From the NCBI RefSeq assembly GCF_001010285.1, contig NZ_CP011104.1:62001-126000 (forward strand): DNA of 64,000 bases, written 5' to 3'. The stretch is from Photorhabdus thracensis (lineage in GTDB: Bacteria; Pseudomonadota; Gammaproteobacteria; Enterobacterales; Enterobacteriaceae). This document shows positions 62,601 to 64,000 of the stretch, piece by piece. Below the pieces are notes generated by a model. The model searched no databases. It was not told where the DNA came from and saw only the letters and a list, made by a program, of their open reading frames with translations. The first letter of the stretch is position 1. Each line of letters begins with the position of its first letter. The position numbers and the translations under genes were made by a program.

Positions 62601-64000
62601 GCCGGTGAACGCGCCACGCAAATTGCCACCCGTTGATCCGGTACGACACCCAGTGCAATCAGCTGATGCGCCAACCGGTTAGCCCAAGTGTTCAATTCGG
62701 TATAACTGAGGTTCTGCCCTTCATATACCAGCGCTGTTGCCCCCGGATTCTTCTCCACCTGTTGTTCAAATAACTGATGCATGCACAGTTGGTCAGGGTA
62801 CGCGGCTTCCGTCGCGTTCCAAGTTTCCAGCAACAATTTACGTTCCGCTGGCACCAGAATGTCAATTTCGCCAATCCGCTGCTGAACGTCAGCGACCATT
62901 GCTTGCAGCACCGTGTGCAAATATTCGATGTGTCGTTCGATTGTCGATTGATCAAACAGGGCAGTTGAATAACCAAGATGACCGACAACGCTGTCTTCTT
63001 CCTCAAACAGGTTTAATTCAAGATCAAACTTAACGACATCAAAGGCTTGATCGACCGGTGACACGGCCAGCCCCGGCAATCTCCACTCAGTATTTTCATT
63101 GTTCTGCCAGGCAAACATCACCTGAAACAACGGGGTATGCGCCAATCGGCGCGGTGGTTGCACAATTTCCACCACCTGTTCAAACGGTAAATCCTGATGC
63201 TCCTGCGCCATCAGTGCGACTTGTCGCACCCGTGCCAGCAACTCAGCCACATTCAGCTCACCCGATAAATCAATGCGCAACGCCAACGTATTCACAAAGA
63301 ATCCAATCAGCGGCTCCACTTCCTGGCGACTGCGGCCTGCACTTGGTGCGCCAATCACCACATCATCCTGACCTGACAGGCGCGACAAGATCGCCGCCCA
63401 GGCTGACAACAGCGTCATAAATAACGTGACGCCATGCTGTTCACTCAGGCGTTTAAGGGATGCTGTCAACTCCACACCCAAATTGACAGGCACAACATTC
63501 CCGCTAAACGACTGCTCTGGCGGACGTGGCCGGTCAGTGGGTAAATCCAGCAGAACCGGCGCGTCCGCCAGCATCGTACACCAATAGTCGGATTGAATTT
63601 GGGTACGGGCCGACAACCATTGACGCTGCCAAGCGGCATAATCAGGATATTGAATCGCCAGCGGGGGCAATGGATCCGCTTGTTCCGCCAGAAACGCGGT
63701 ATAGAGGGTACTTAATTCACGTACCAGCACATTGATAGACCAACCATCGGAAACAATATGATGCTGGGTGAGTAAGAATTGATATTCATCATCCGTGAGC
63801 CGGATAAGGCAGGCGCGAATAAGCGGACCACGCTGGAGATCAAATGGTTTATACACTTCTTCGGCGCTCAGACGTTCAAGTATCGTTTCAACCTTCGCTA
63901 TCCCGCGCAGATCATGTTGTGATAACGGTAATCCACTGTCCGGCGCCAATAGTTGTATCTGAGGCTGACCATCGACAGCAATAAATACCGAACGTAACGC
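34538..64000 (-). CDS. NRPS2: giant non-ribosomal peptide synthetase, at least nine modules plus thioesterase (5' end outside the window)
   Basis: The minus-strand frame is open from the window edge to the stop at 34538, giving at least 9820 residues in one chain with no interruption. Nine C-A-T modules of about 3.2 kb are followed by a thioesterase (GYSSGG, LIDTPAP, GNHF). C domains of modules 1, 4 and 5 are LCL type (HHIVSDG, LSFAQQRLWFLAQL). Those of modules 2, 3, 6, 7, 8 and 9 carry HHLxxxxGD and look like dual C/E domains that epimerise the preceding residue. Pocket codes in order: DAWCVAAVC, DAESIGTVI, DAESIGTVI, DVESIGGVT, DAESIGTVI, DAFWIGGTF, DAQDLGVVD, DAWCVAAVC, DAWCIGAVC. These predict aromatic, four Lys-like, Val, Gln, aromatic, aromatic. 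No starter domain is seen, so further modules lie to the right. No MbtH-like gene is in the window. Confidence 0.95.
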   Translation of the reverse strand, partial: ALRSVFIAVDGQPQIQLLAPDSGLPLSQHDLRGIAKVETILERLSAEEVYKPFDLQRGPLIRACLIRLTDDEYQFLLTQHHIVSDGWSINVLVRELSTLYTAFLAEQADPLPPLAIQYPDYAAWQRQWLSARTQIQSDYWCTMLADAPVLLDLPTDRPRPPEQSFSGNVVPVNLGVELTASLKRLSEQHGVTLFMTLLSAWAAILSRLSGQDDVVIGAPSAGRSRQEVEPLIGFFVNTLALRIDLSGELNVAELLARVRQVALMAQEHQDLPFEQVVEIVQPPRRLAHTPLFQVMFAWQNNENTEWRLPGLAVSPVDQAFDVVKFDLELNLFEEEDSVVGHLGYSTALFDQSTIERHIEYLHTVLQAMVADVQQRIGEIDILVPAERKLLLETWNATEAAYPDQLCMHQLFEQQVEKNPGATALVYEGQNLSYTELNTWANRLAHQLIALGVVPDQRVAICVARSPAMVAGLLAVLKAGGAYVPLDPTYPGERLAHILNDAAPAILLADEVGRAVLGEAVLATLTVLGSNILPDQPDSNPQVPALTSRHLAYVIYTSGSTGMPKGVMVEHRGVVNLVLTQIARLNMRGTSRMLQFASFSFDASVWEIMITLGGGASLAIPADTVRQDPRRLWHYLEDKMVTHVCLTPALLQEGADLPEITIKPTLVLAGETPSAALLQALRGRVTLFNAYGPTETTVCATTWRCPSDYTDEWIPIGQPMVNTRVYLLDVYGQPVPLGTVGELYIGGIGVARGYLNRPDLTAERFLADPFSDAPEARMYRTGDLARYLPDGNLVFAGRNDHQVKIRGFRIEPGEIEARLTEHPVVSGARVLVLGDGQDKRLVAYVVAEADDGLAASLRDHLSDIFPDYMVPAAFIRLDAFPLTPNGKLDRRALPAPDQHAFAHQVYQAPQGEIETALATIWRELLEVEWISRHDNFFALGGHSLLAVRMIERLRRMGLGISVQTLFQHSTLSVLAQSLAQHREIPVPDNGITPDTVVLTPEMLPLIDLTQPEIDHIVEQVPGGIANIQDIYALSPLQDGILFHHLLANEGDPYLLITQQAFADRSLLGHYLAAVQQVVDRHDILRTAFVWSGLSVPAQVVCRQALLSVTELTLNLADGPISGQLFQRFDPCRYRIDLGQAPLLRFVVAQETDGRWILLQLLHHLIGDHTTLEVMNREVQAYLTGRAERLPAPTPFRHLVAQARLGVSQAEHTRFFTDMLAGVDEPTLPFGLTEAHHDGSQVTESHWMLTAGLNDRLRGQARRLGVSMAALCHVAWAQVLSRTSGQAQVVFGTVLFGRMQAGEGADSGMGLFINTLPLRLDMDETPVRDSVQVAHSRLAGLLVHEHASLALAQRCSGVASGTPLFNALLNYRHNTPPVTADEIINGIEFLDAQERTNYPFALSVEDFGDALGLTAQVVQPFDPERLCGYMQQALVSLVNALEQAPETPIQALEILPETERTLLLKTWSATETASSDALCIHQLFEQQVEKTPAVTALEYKEQLLSYAELNARANQLAHQLIVLGVEPDLRVAICVSRSPAMVIGMLAVLKAGGAYVPLDTAYPVERLTHILNDAKPAVVLADEAGRGALGEDLLAGLLVLDPNTRLDQPTSNPPVPALTPRHLAYVIYTSGSTGQPKGVTIEHQAIYQRSLGFDETYAVTAQDRVLQFSSFAFDASVEEFFSSLSHGATLVMRDDSWLASVHAFIALTRQHRITVMSLPTLFWSELAALPLPECLRLIIIGGEAVKKSAVQTWFTQKAYRPLLLNTYGPTENTVIATCKAILSSEDAGSIGRPVKNTCIYLLDSNGQPVPLGGTGEIYIGGVGVARGYLNRPELSAERFLVDPFSDNPDARMYRSGDLARYLPDGNLEFLGRNDHQVKIRGFRIEPGEIEARLTEYPAVQEAVVLALDEGQDKRLVAYVVAETDDGLVNRLREHLSALLPDYMVPAAFVQLDAFPLTPNGKLDRRALPAPGDDAFARQIYQAPQGEMETALAAIWRELLDVEHISRHDNFFALGGHSLLVVRMIEYLRRIGLGVSVQTLFRHQTLRVLAQSLDQHREIQVPENRITPDTTALTPDLLPLINLTQPDIDLIVGQVPGGIANIQDIYALSPLQDGILFHHLLANEGDPYLLIGQMAFADRSLLDRYLAAVQRSVDRHDILRTAFIWRGLSVPAQVVLRQATLSVTELTLDPADGLVSDQLFQRFDPHRYRLDLGQAPLLRFAIAQAEEGRWILLEQQHHLIGDHTTLEVMNREVQAHLTGQEGNLAVPVPFRNLVAQARLGVSQEEHTRFFTGMLAEVDEPTLPFGLTEVHRDGSQVTEFYRMLTTGLNDRLRDQARRLGVSLAALCHVAWAQVLSRTSGQKKVVFGTVLFGRMQAGDGADSAMGLFINTLPLRLDMDNTSVRDSVQAAHTRFAGLLEHEHASLALAQRCSGVQGEIPLFSSLLNYRHNALPTTSDDIISGIEFLGGQERTNYPLALSVEDFGDALGLTAQVVQPFEPERIYGYMQQALESLAEALEQAPETPVRQLEILPEAERTLLLKTWNVTETVYPDALCIHQLFEQQVEKTPDVTALEYKEQLLSYAELNACANQLAHQLIALGVEPDQRVAICVSRSPAMVIGMLAVLKAGGAYVPLDTAYPVERLTHILNDAKPAVVLADEAGRGALGEDLLAGLLVLDPNTRLDQPVSNPPVPALTPRHLAYVIYTSGSTGQPKGVTIEHQAVYQRSLGFDETYAVTAQDRVLQFSSFAFDASVEEFFSSLSHGATLVMRDDSWLASVQAFIALTRQHRITVMSLPTLFWSELAALPLPECLRLIIIGGEAVQKSAIQAWFGQKAYRPRLLNTYGPTENTVIATCKAILSPEDAGSIGQPVKNTCIYLLDSDGKPVPLGSTGEIYIGGVGVARGYLNRPELSAERFLIDPFSDNPDARMYRSGDLARYLPDGNLEFLGRNDHQVKIRGFRIEPGEIETRLVEHPAVSEAAVLALGEGQDKRLVAYVVAETDDELANSLRNYLSAILPDYMVPAAFVQLDAFPLTPNGKLDRRALPAPGEAAFARQIYQAPQGEMETALATIWSELLGVEQIGRHDNFFALGGHSLLAVRVMNRVAAFGVELPLSTLFKAPSLIAFAEAMSSRFDEQRATLPAILPISREGELPLSFAQQRLWFLAQLDGVSDTYHIPVALRLRGQVNIAAWQRALNTLFARHEALRSVFVSVDGQPQVRLLAPDSGLPLSQHDLRGIPDVEMVLERLRAEEAYTPFDLMSGPLIRASLIRLTDDEYQFLLTQHHIVSDGWSVNVLIHELSTLYTAFLTEQADPLPPLTIQYPDYAAWQRQWLSAERTQIQSDYWRTTLADAPVLLDLPTDRPRPLEQEFVGNTLPVNLDAELTKALKRLSEQQGVTLFMTILSAWAAVLSRLSGQEDVVIGTPSAGRSRQEVEPLIGFFVNTLALRIDLSGEPNVAELLARARQVALMAQEHQDLPFEQVVEIVQPPRRLAHSPLFQVMFDWENNESTEWRLSGLSVSPVDQAFDVVKFDLELSLSEEEGGIIGHLDYSAALFDHPTIERHIGYLHTVLQAMVASVQQRIGEIGILAPAEHKLLLEIGNATETAYPDPLCIHQLFEQQVEKNPGATALEYQEQVLSYAELNACANRLAYQLITLGVEPDQRVAICVARSPAMVVGLLAVLKAGGAYVPLDTAYPGERLAHILNDAAPVVVLADETGRAALGELALAGLTVLDPNVQPDQPDSNPQRLGLTPQHLAYVIYTSGSTGQPKGVMVEHQAIYQRYLGFNETYAVTPQDRLLQFASFSFDVSVEDFFSSLCNGATLVIRNDRWLASVKEFIRLTRQSGITVVSLPTLFWSELAARDHGLPLPDCLRLIIIGGESVKKNAIQDWFTHETHRPRLLNGYGPTENTVTVTYKDVLSPEDDRSIGRPAKNACIYLLDKYGQPVPLGCVGEMYIGGVGVARGYLNRPELTAERFLIDPFSRVSDGRMYRSGDLARYLPDGDLEFLGRNDHQVKIRGFRIEPGEIEARLTAYPVVQEAVVLALGEGQDKRLVAYVVAPADEGLANSLRHYLSAILPDYMVPSAFVCLDAFPSTPNGKLDRRALPAPGEEAFARQVYQAPQGEIETALAAIWRELLGIEQISRHDNFFALGGHSLLAVRVTNRVTALGVELPLTTLFKFPSLMGFAEKIRARFDKQDRGLPAILPISREGKLPLSFAQQRLWFLAQLDGVSDIYHIPVALRLRGQFDIAVWQQALNALFARHEALRSVFIAVDGQPQVRLLAPDSGLTLSQRDLRGIPDVETVLERLSTEEAYTPFDLMRGPLIRASLIRLADDEYQFLLTQHHIVSDGWSVNVLIRELSTLYTAFLAEQADPLPPLAIQYPDYAAWQRQWLSAEHTQTQSDYWRTMLADAPVLLDLPTDRPRPPEQSFVGSTLPVNLDAELTQALKRLSEQQGVTLFMTILSAWAAVLSRLSGQDNVVIGTPSAGRGCQEVEPLIGFFVNTLALRIDLSGEPNVAELLARARQVALMAQEHQDLPFEQVVEIVQPPRRLAHTPLFQVMFAWHNNENAEWELPGLTMSPVDQDFDIVKFDLELILSEVAGRIIGYLDYATALFDQPTIERHIGYLHTVLQAMAANVQQRIGEIDILAPAERKLLLAIGNTPETVYPDPLCIHQLFEQQAEKTPDAAALVYQEQTFSYAELNAHANRLAHQLIALGVAPDQRVAICVSRSPAMVVGLLAVLKAGGAYVPLDTAYPVERLTHILNDAKPVIVLADKTGRAVLGEQVLAELIVLDPNVQPDQPGSNPLVPALTPQHLAYVIYTSGSTGQPKGVMIEHQAIYQRSLGFNETYAVTAQDRVLQFSSFAFDASIEEFFSSLSHGATLVMRDDNWLASVQEFIALIRQHRITVISLPTLFWSELAALPLPECLRLIIIGGEAVQKSAVQVWFAQKAYRPQLLNTYGPTENTVIASCKALLSPEDTRSIGRPVKNTCIYLLDPYGQPVPLGCTGEMYIGGVGVARGYLNRPELSAGHFMSDPFSVVSGARMYRSGDLARYLPDGNLEFLGRNDHQVKIRGFRIEPREIETRLVEHPAVQEAVVLALGEGQDKRLVAYVVAETDDELANSLRSHLSAMLPDYMVPAAFVQLDAFPLTPNGKLDRRALPAPGDDAFARQIYEAPQGEIETALAVIWGQLLGVEQISRHDNFFALGGHSLLVVRMIESLRRIGLGVSVQTLFRHQTLHALAQSLAQHHEIQIPENRITPDTTVLTPALLPLINLTQPDIDLIVGQVPGGAANIQDIYGLSPLQEGILFHHLLVNEGDPYLLTGKMTFADRALLDRYLAAVQRVVDRHDILRTAFIWRGLSVPAQVVLRQATLSVIELKLTSADGPISDQLTQCFDPRQHRMDLGQAPLLRFMMAQEEGGRWILLEHQHHLIGDHSTMEVMDREVQVYLAGQEARLPVSVPFRNLVAQARLGVSQAEHTRFFTGMLAEIDEPTLPFGLSEVHRDGSQVTESYRMLMTSLNDRLRRQARRLGVSLAALCHLAWAQVLSRTSGQQKVVFGTVLFGRMQAGDGVDSGMGLFINTLPLRLDMDDTPVRDSVLAAHTRLAGLLAHEHASLALAQRCSGVQGEIPLFSSLLNYRHNALSATSDEFIGGIEFLDGQERTNYPLVLSVEDFGEALGLTAQVVQPLDPERICGYMQQALESLVETLEQAPETPVRRLEILPEAERTLLLKSWNATETVYPDQLCIHQLFEQQVEKTPTAPALIAGDKTLSYTELNACANQLTRQLIEQGINRNEHVAVLLERSTELVVAQLAILKVGAVYVPVDPRVPDERKVWLMNDCSAKLLITDAQSEIPLGLSVPLCRLSGETDTIKAEDSRNPDLPCSSAGSAYIMYTSGSTGIPKGVVVPHRAVVRLVINNDYAEIGRNDRVAFAANPAFDASTFEVWAPLLNGGALVVIDHATVLTPKEFVQALQVHCITVLWLSVGLFNRLATALSPVFPQLRILIVGGDVLDPHVIAQVLRDSPPQQLLNGYGPSEGATFTTTYRITALPPGVTRIPIGRPIANTQIYLLDADGQPVPLGATGEIYVGGDGVACGYLNRPELTAERFLVDPFSKQSDARMYRTGDLARYLPNGNLEFLGRNDQQVKIRGFRIEPGEIEARLVEYPAVQEAAVLALGEGPDKRLVAYVVAEADDGLINRLREHLSVLLPDYMVPAAFVQLDVFPLTSNGKLDRRALPAPGEEAFARQVYQAPQGEIETALASIWRELLGVEQISRHDNFFALGGHSLLVVRMIESLRRIGLGVSVQTLFRHQTLRVLAQSVAQQREIQIPENRITADMTELTPDLLPLIDLTQPEIDLIVGQVPGGIVNIQDIYGLSPLQEGILFHHLLADEGDPYLLTSQMAFADRALLNSYLAAVQQVVNRHDILRTAFIWQGLPVPAQVVWRQATLSVTELTLDPADGAISGQLTRRFDPCHHRIDLDQAPLLRFIIAQEEGGRWILLEQQHHLIGDHTTLEVLNSEVQAYLTGQEDSLPAPVPFRNLVAQARLGISQAEHTRFFTEMLAEVDEPTLPFGLTEVHRDGSQVTESHRMLKAALNDRLRGQARRLDVSLATLCHLAWAQVLSRTSGQEKVVFGTVLFGRMQAGEGADNGMGLFINTLPLRLDMDETPVRDSVQAAHTRLSGLLAHEHASLVLAQRCSGVASGTPLFNALLNYRHNTPLAASDELISGIEFLDAQERTNYPFSLSVEDFGNALGLTAQVVQPFDPEKICGYMQQALESLAEALEHTPDMPVRALDILPEAERTLLLRTWNATETPYPEALCIHQLFEQQAAKTPDATALVYEGQTLSYTELNIRANRLAHQLIALGVAPDQPVAICVSRSLAMVVGLLAVLKAGGAYVPLDPAYPGERLVHILNDIAPSVILADEAGCAVLGREALAGLTVLDPNLLPDQSDRNLQIPALTSRHLAYVIYTSGSTGTPKGVMVEHGSLLNLHGTLTERAFASSPAPYRVSLNASISFDAALQNILGLLNGYTLVIVPQDVRADSAALLQFLVRTNLDVLDCTPMQLEMLLAAGLHQHQKALTLLIGGEPISVQTWQAVADIPQLTAYNVYGPTECTVDATLACIEPAHPYPTIGRPLANTRLYLLDKFGCPVPLGMVGELYIGGAGVARGYLNRPELTAERFLIDPFSDNPDARMYRSGDLARYLPDGNLEFLGRNDHQVKIRGFRIELGEIETRLLEHPAVSESVVLALGEGQDKRLVAYVAAPANDGLVNRLREHLSALLPDYMVPSAFVRLDALPLTPNSKLDRRALPAPGEDAFARQVYQAPQGEMETALAAIWRELLGVEQISRYDNFFALGGHSLLVVRMIESLRRIGLGVSVQTLFQHQTLHVLAQSLDQHREIQVPENRITADTTVLTPDLLPLINLTQPEIDLIVGQVPGGMENIQDIYALSPLQEGILFHHLLADEGDPYLLTDQMAFADRSLLDNYLAAVQQVVDRHDILRTAFIWQGLSAPAQVVLRQAPLLVTELKLTPSDGPISDQLARRFDPRHHRMDLGQVPLLRFMMAQEEGGRWLLLEQQHHLIGDHSTMEVMDREVQAYLAGQEARLPAPVPFRNLVAQARLGVNQEEHIRFFTNMLAEVDEPTLPFGLTEVHRDGSQVTESHRMLTTELNDRLRGQARHLGVSLAALCHLAWAQVLSRTCDQEKVVFGTVLFGRMRVGDGADSGMGLFINTLPLRLDMDDTPVRDSVLTAHSRLAGLLDYEHASLALAQRCGGIQGEIPLFNSLLNYRHNALPETSDEIISDIEAFGGQERTNYPLALSVEDFGEALGLTAQVVQPFDPDRICGYMQQALESLAEALEQAPETPVRTLNILPQAERKLLLETWNAAETAYPEQLCFHQLFEQQVEKNPDAIALVYEGQNLSYTELNSWANRLAYQLIALGVVPDQRVAICVARSPAMVAGLLAVLKAGGAYVPLDPTYPGERLAHILNDAAPIILLADSVGCAVLGAEGLAVLTVLDPNILPDQPDSNPQVPALTSQHLAYVIYTSGSTGMPKGVMVEHRGMSNLALAQVSRLDMRVTSRMLQFASFGFDASVWEIMIALSGGASLIIPADAVRQDPCRLWHYLEEQAVTHACLTPALLREGIDLPAITIKPTLVLAGEVLSTVLLQALKGKVTLFNAYGPTETTVCATTWRCPSDYMDEWVPIGQPMVNTRVYLLDTYGQPVPLGAVGELYIGGAGVARGYLNRPELTTDRFLADPFSNKPDARMYRTGDLARYRPDGNLEFLGRNDQQVKIRGFRIEPGEIEVRLMEYPAVSESVVLGLGEGQDKRLVAYVVAPAEEGLANHLRSHLSAVLPDYMVPAAFVRLDAFPLTPNGKLDRQALPAPGQEAFARQVYEAPQGEIETALAAIWRELLGIEQISRHDNFFALGGHSLLVVRMIECLRRIGLAVSVQTLFRHQTLCVLAQSVAQHRETQVPENRITPDTTVLTPELLPLIDLTQPDIDLIVGQVPGGVTNIQDIYALSPLQEGILFHHLLTNEGDPYLLAGQVALADRVLLDRYLTAIQQVVDRHDILRTAFIWQGLSMPAQVVLRQVLLSVTELTLDPADGAISEQLVQRFDPHHYRLDLSQAPLLRFIVVPETDGRWVVLQLQHHLIGDHTTLDVMDREVQAYLDGQEASLPAPVPFRNLVAQARLDVNQEAHTRFFTNMLAEVDEPTLPFGLTEVHRDGTQVTESHRMLTAALNDRLRGQARSLGVSLAALCHLAWAQVLSRTSGQEKVVFGTVLFGRMQAGDGADSGMGLFINTLPLRLDINDTPVRDSVQAAHTRLAGLLEHEHASLALVQRCSGVQGEIPLFSSLLNYRHNALPTESDEPISDIEFLGGQERTNYPFVLSVEDFGDALGLTAQVVQPFDPERVCGYMQQALESLAEALDQAPETPVRALNILPETECTLLLKSWNATETAYPDQLCIHQLFEQQVEKTPDATALVYENQTLSYAELNAWANRLAYQLIALGVAPDQRVAICVSRSPAMVAGVLAVLKAGGAYVPLDPAYPGERMGHILTDAAPAMLLVDNAGRAALGAEALAALTVLDPNILPDQPESNPQISGLTSQHLAYVIYTSGSTGTPKGVMVEHQGLVNLTLDKIAQFGIGADSRMLQFASLGFDASVWEIMMVLAGGATLVIPADLVRQDPGCLWHYLEEQAVTHACVTPALLREGANLPEITIKPTLILGGEAPSAALIQALRGKATLFNAYGPTEITVCATSWRCPSDYTVALIPIGRPTANTRVYLLDGHGQPVPLGAMGELYIGGAGVARGYLNRPDLTAERFLIDPFSDNPEARMYRTGDLVRYLPDGNLEFLGRSDQQVKVRGFRIEPGEIEARLAEHPAVSESVVLALGEGQDKHLVAYVVAPAAEGLANRLRSHLSAMLPDYMVPAAFVRLDALPLTPNGKLDRRALPALDNEAFARQIYEAPQGETETVLATIWRELLGIEQISRHDNFFVLGGHSLLAMRMINLAAGRGLVCTLNVLFQFPVLAELAAKIISDSLSQPQSGAISVRSDGTGLPLFFVPSGMGDYSYVFGLAQQIQPGYPIYALPWSSISEEPMSMMEAQAVRMISLIKAVQPEGPYRLGGYSSGGILAYAIAERLLHTGEKVNFLGLIDTPAPHYFGPQKMSPKHQFFVELARQSGEERTQEMAELFRQIDELNLVQFIEAAQELALYPANLRADLIAKRWEQIENYAQMVRDYDPQALAVTLHQFYAMEPSPSISFMADEETERLNIEPSLGWEQIIPDTLLQLIAIPGNHFSVLEDNEHKTALAQALNRALAISCNGEALSY
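38632..41844 (-). other. NRPS2 eighth module in window: dual C/E, A (aromatic), T
   Basis: Pocket D-A-W-C-V-A-A-V-C, identical to the first in-window module. HHLLADEGD and HHLIGDH in the C domain; D configuration predicted from the next dual domain. Confidence 0.72.
41845..45064 (-). other. NRPS2 seventh module in window: dual C/E, A (Gln), T
   Basis: Pocket D-A-Q-D-L-G-V-V-D from FDAALQN, LDVLDCTP, LLIGGEP and NVYGPTECTVD, the known Gln code. The next C domain is dual, predicting D-Gln. Confidence 0.78.
45065..48289 (-). other. NRPS2 sixth module in window: dual C/E, A (Val), T
   Basis: HHLLVNEGD in the C domain. Pocket D-A-F-W-I-G-G-T-F, the standard Val code. The A domain is of a visibly different lineage from A1 to A8 (ERSTELVVAQLAILKVGAVYV, NPAFDASTFEVWAPLLNGG), then returns to the local type after VPLGATGEIYVGG. 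Confidence 0.78.
48290..51454 (-). other. NRPS2 fifth module in window: LCL C, A (Lys-like), T
   Basis: LCL domain with HHIVSDGWS. Pocket D-A-E-S-I-G-T-V-I. The next C domain is dual, so D configuration is predicted. Confidence 0.72.
51455..54634 (-). other. NRPS2 fourth module in window: LCL C, A (Lys-like), T
   Basis: LSFAQQRLWFLAQL and HHIVSDGWS identify an LCL condensation domain. Pocket D-V-E-S-I-G-G-V-T, the same as NRPS1 module 2 and unlike the other basic modules of NRPS2. Residue predicted L because the next C domain is LCL. Confidence 0.72.
54635..57859 (-). other. NRPS2 third module in window: dual C/E, A (Lys-like), T
   Basis: Pocket D-A-E-S-I-G-T-V-I; the A domain is almost identical to that of the previous module, as from a recent duplication. 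The T domain is of the type followed by an LCL domain (LSTLFKAPSLIAFAEAM), so this residue should stay L. Confidence 0.72.
57860..61074 (-). other. NRPS2 second module in window: dual C/E, A (Lys-like), T
   Basis: HHLLANEGD and HHLIGDH in the C domain. Pocket D-A-E-S-I-G-T-V-I, seven of nine positions equal to the bacitracin Lys code DAESIGSVA. The following C domain is dual, predicting a D residue. Confidence 0.72.
61075..64000 (-). other. NRPS2 first module in window: LCL C (partial), A (aromatic), T
   Basis: The C domain is entered after its N-terminal core and has HHIVSDGWS. The A pocket is D-A-W-C-V-A-A-V-C from FDASVWE, VTHVCLTP, LVLAGE and NAYGPTETTVC, of the Phe/Trp type. The next C domain is dual, so this residue should become D. 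Confidence 0.72.

Noticed and set aside
35000-63000. CRISPR-like regular repetition
   Set aside because: The period is about 3.2 kb and matches NRPS modules; no short direct repeats with unique spacers exist.
34538-64000. Kolossin synthetase
   Set aside because: The size is comparable, but the four consecutive Lys-like pockets plus Val-Gln and aromatic codes do not fit the largely hydrophobic kolossin sequence as I remember it.

Overview
This window reads as accessory DNA from an insect-pathogenic gamma-proteobacterium of the Photorhabdus/Xenorhabdus type. That assignment is an inference. It rests on the giant non-ribosomal peptide synthetases (NRPS), a PAS4-LuxR type regulator, orphan contact-dependent inhibition (CDI) cassettes, IS630-type elements and AT-rich intergenic DNA.

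Layout. 1-1205: start of a membrane-protein gene and a GalR/LacI-type repressor, with a GalR-like operator between them. 1441-3214: a LuxR-type regulator gene split by an IS630-family element (2004-3100). 3354-5022: two orphan CDI toxin/immunity cassettes, namely a TNT-type NAD glycohydrolase fragment with an Imm63-like protein, then a VENN-like toxin fragment with a small membrane immunity protein. A second, inverted copy of the same IS630 (5024-6120) bounds them. 6121-7150: debris of IS66- and IS630-type transposases. 7151-8260: AT-rich DNA without a gene. 8261-18202: NRPS1, three modules plus thioesterase, all three adenylation pockets Lys/basic-like.

18810-33497 is a head-to-head mirror: cdiB1-cdiA1 on the plus strand, an IS50 (Tn5-type) element, then cdiA2-cdiB2 on the minus strand. 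The two arms have exactly the same length (6225 bp) and are almost identical near the centre. Both cdiA genes have lost their C-terminal half, including the toxin region; cdiA2 also carries an ochre stop. Outside the mirror sit two NRPS genes whose 3' ends, thioesterases, terminators and the CRP-site-bearing cdiB promoters are also homologous but more diverged. The arrangement is therefore NRPS1 > cdiB > cdiA > IS50 < cdiA < cdiB < NRPS2.

34538-64000 (minus strand, running off the right edge) is NRPS2: at least nine modules and a terminal thioesterase in one reading frame of at least 9820 residues. From pocket residues and condensation-domain types I predict an in-window segment of aromatic(D)-Lys-like(D)-Lys-like-Lys-like-Lys-like(D)-Val(D)-Gln(D)-aromatic(D)-aromatic, a cationic amphipathic peptide rich in D residues. 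NRPS1 would make a short basic tripeptide. Product, export and any link between the NRPS and CDI genes are inference.
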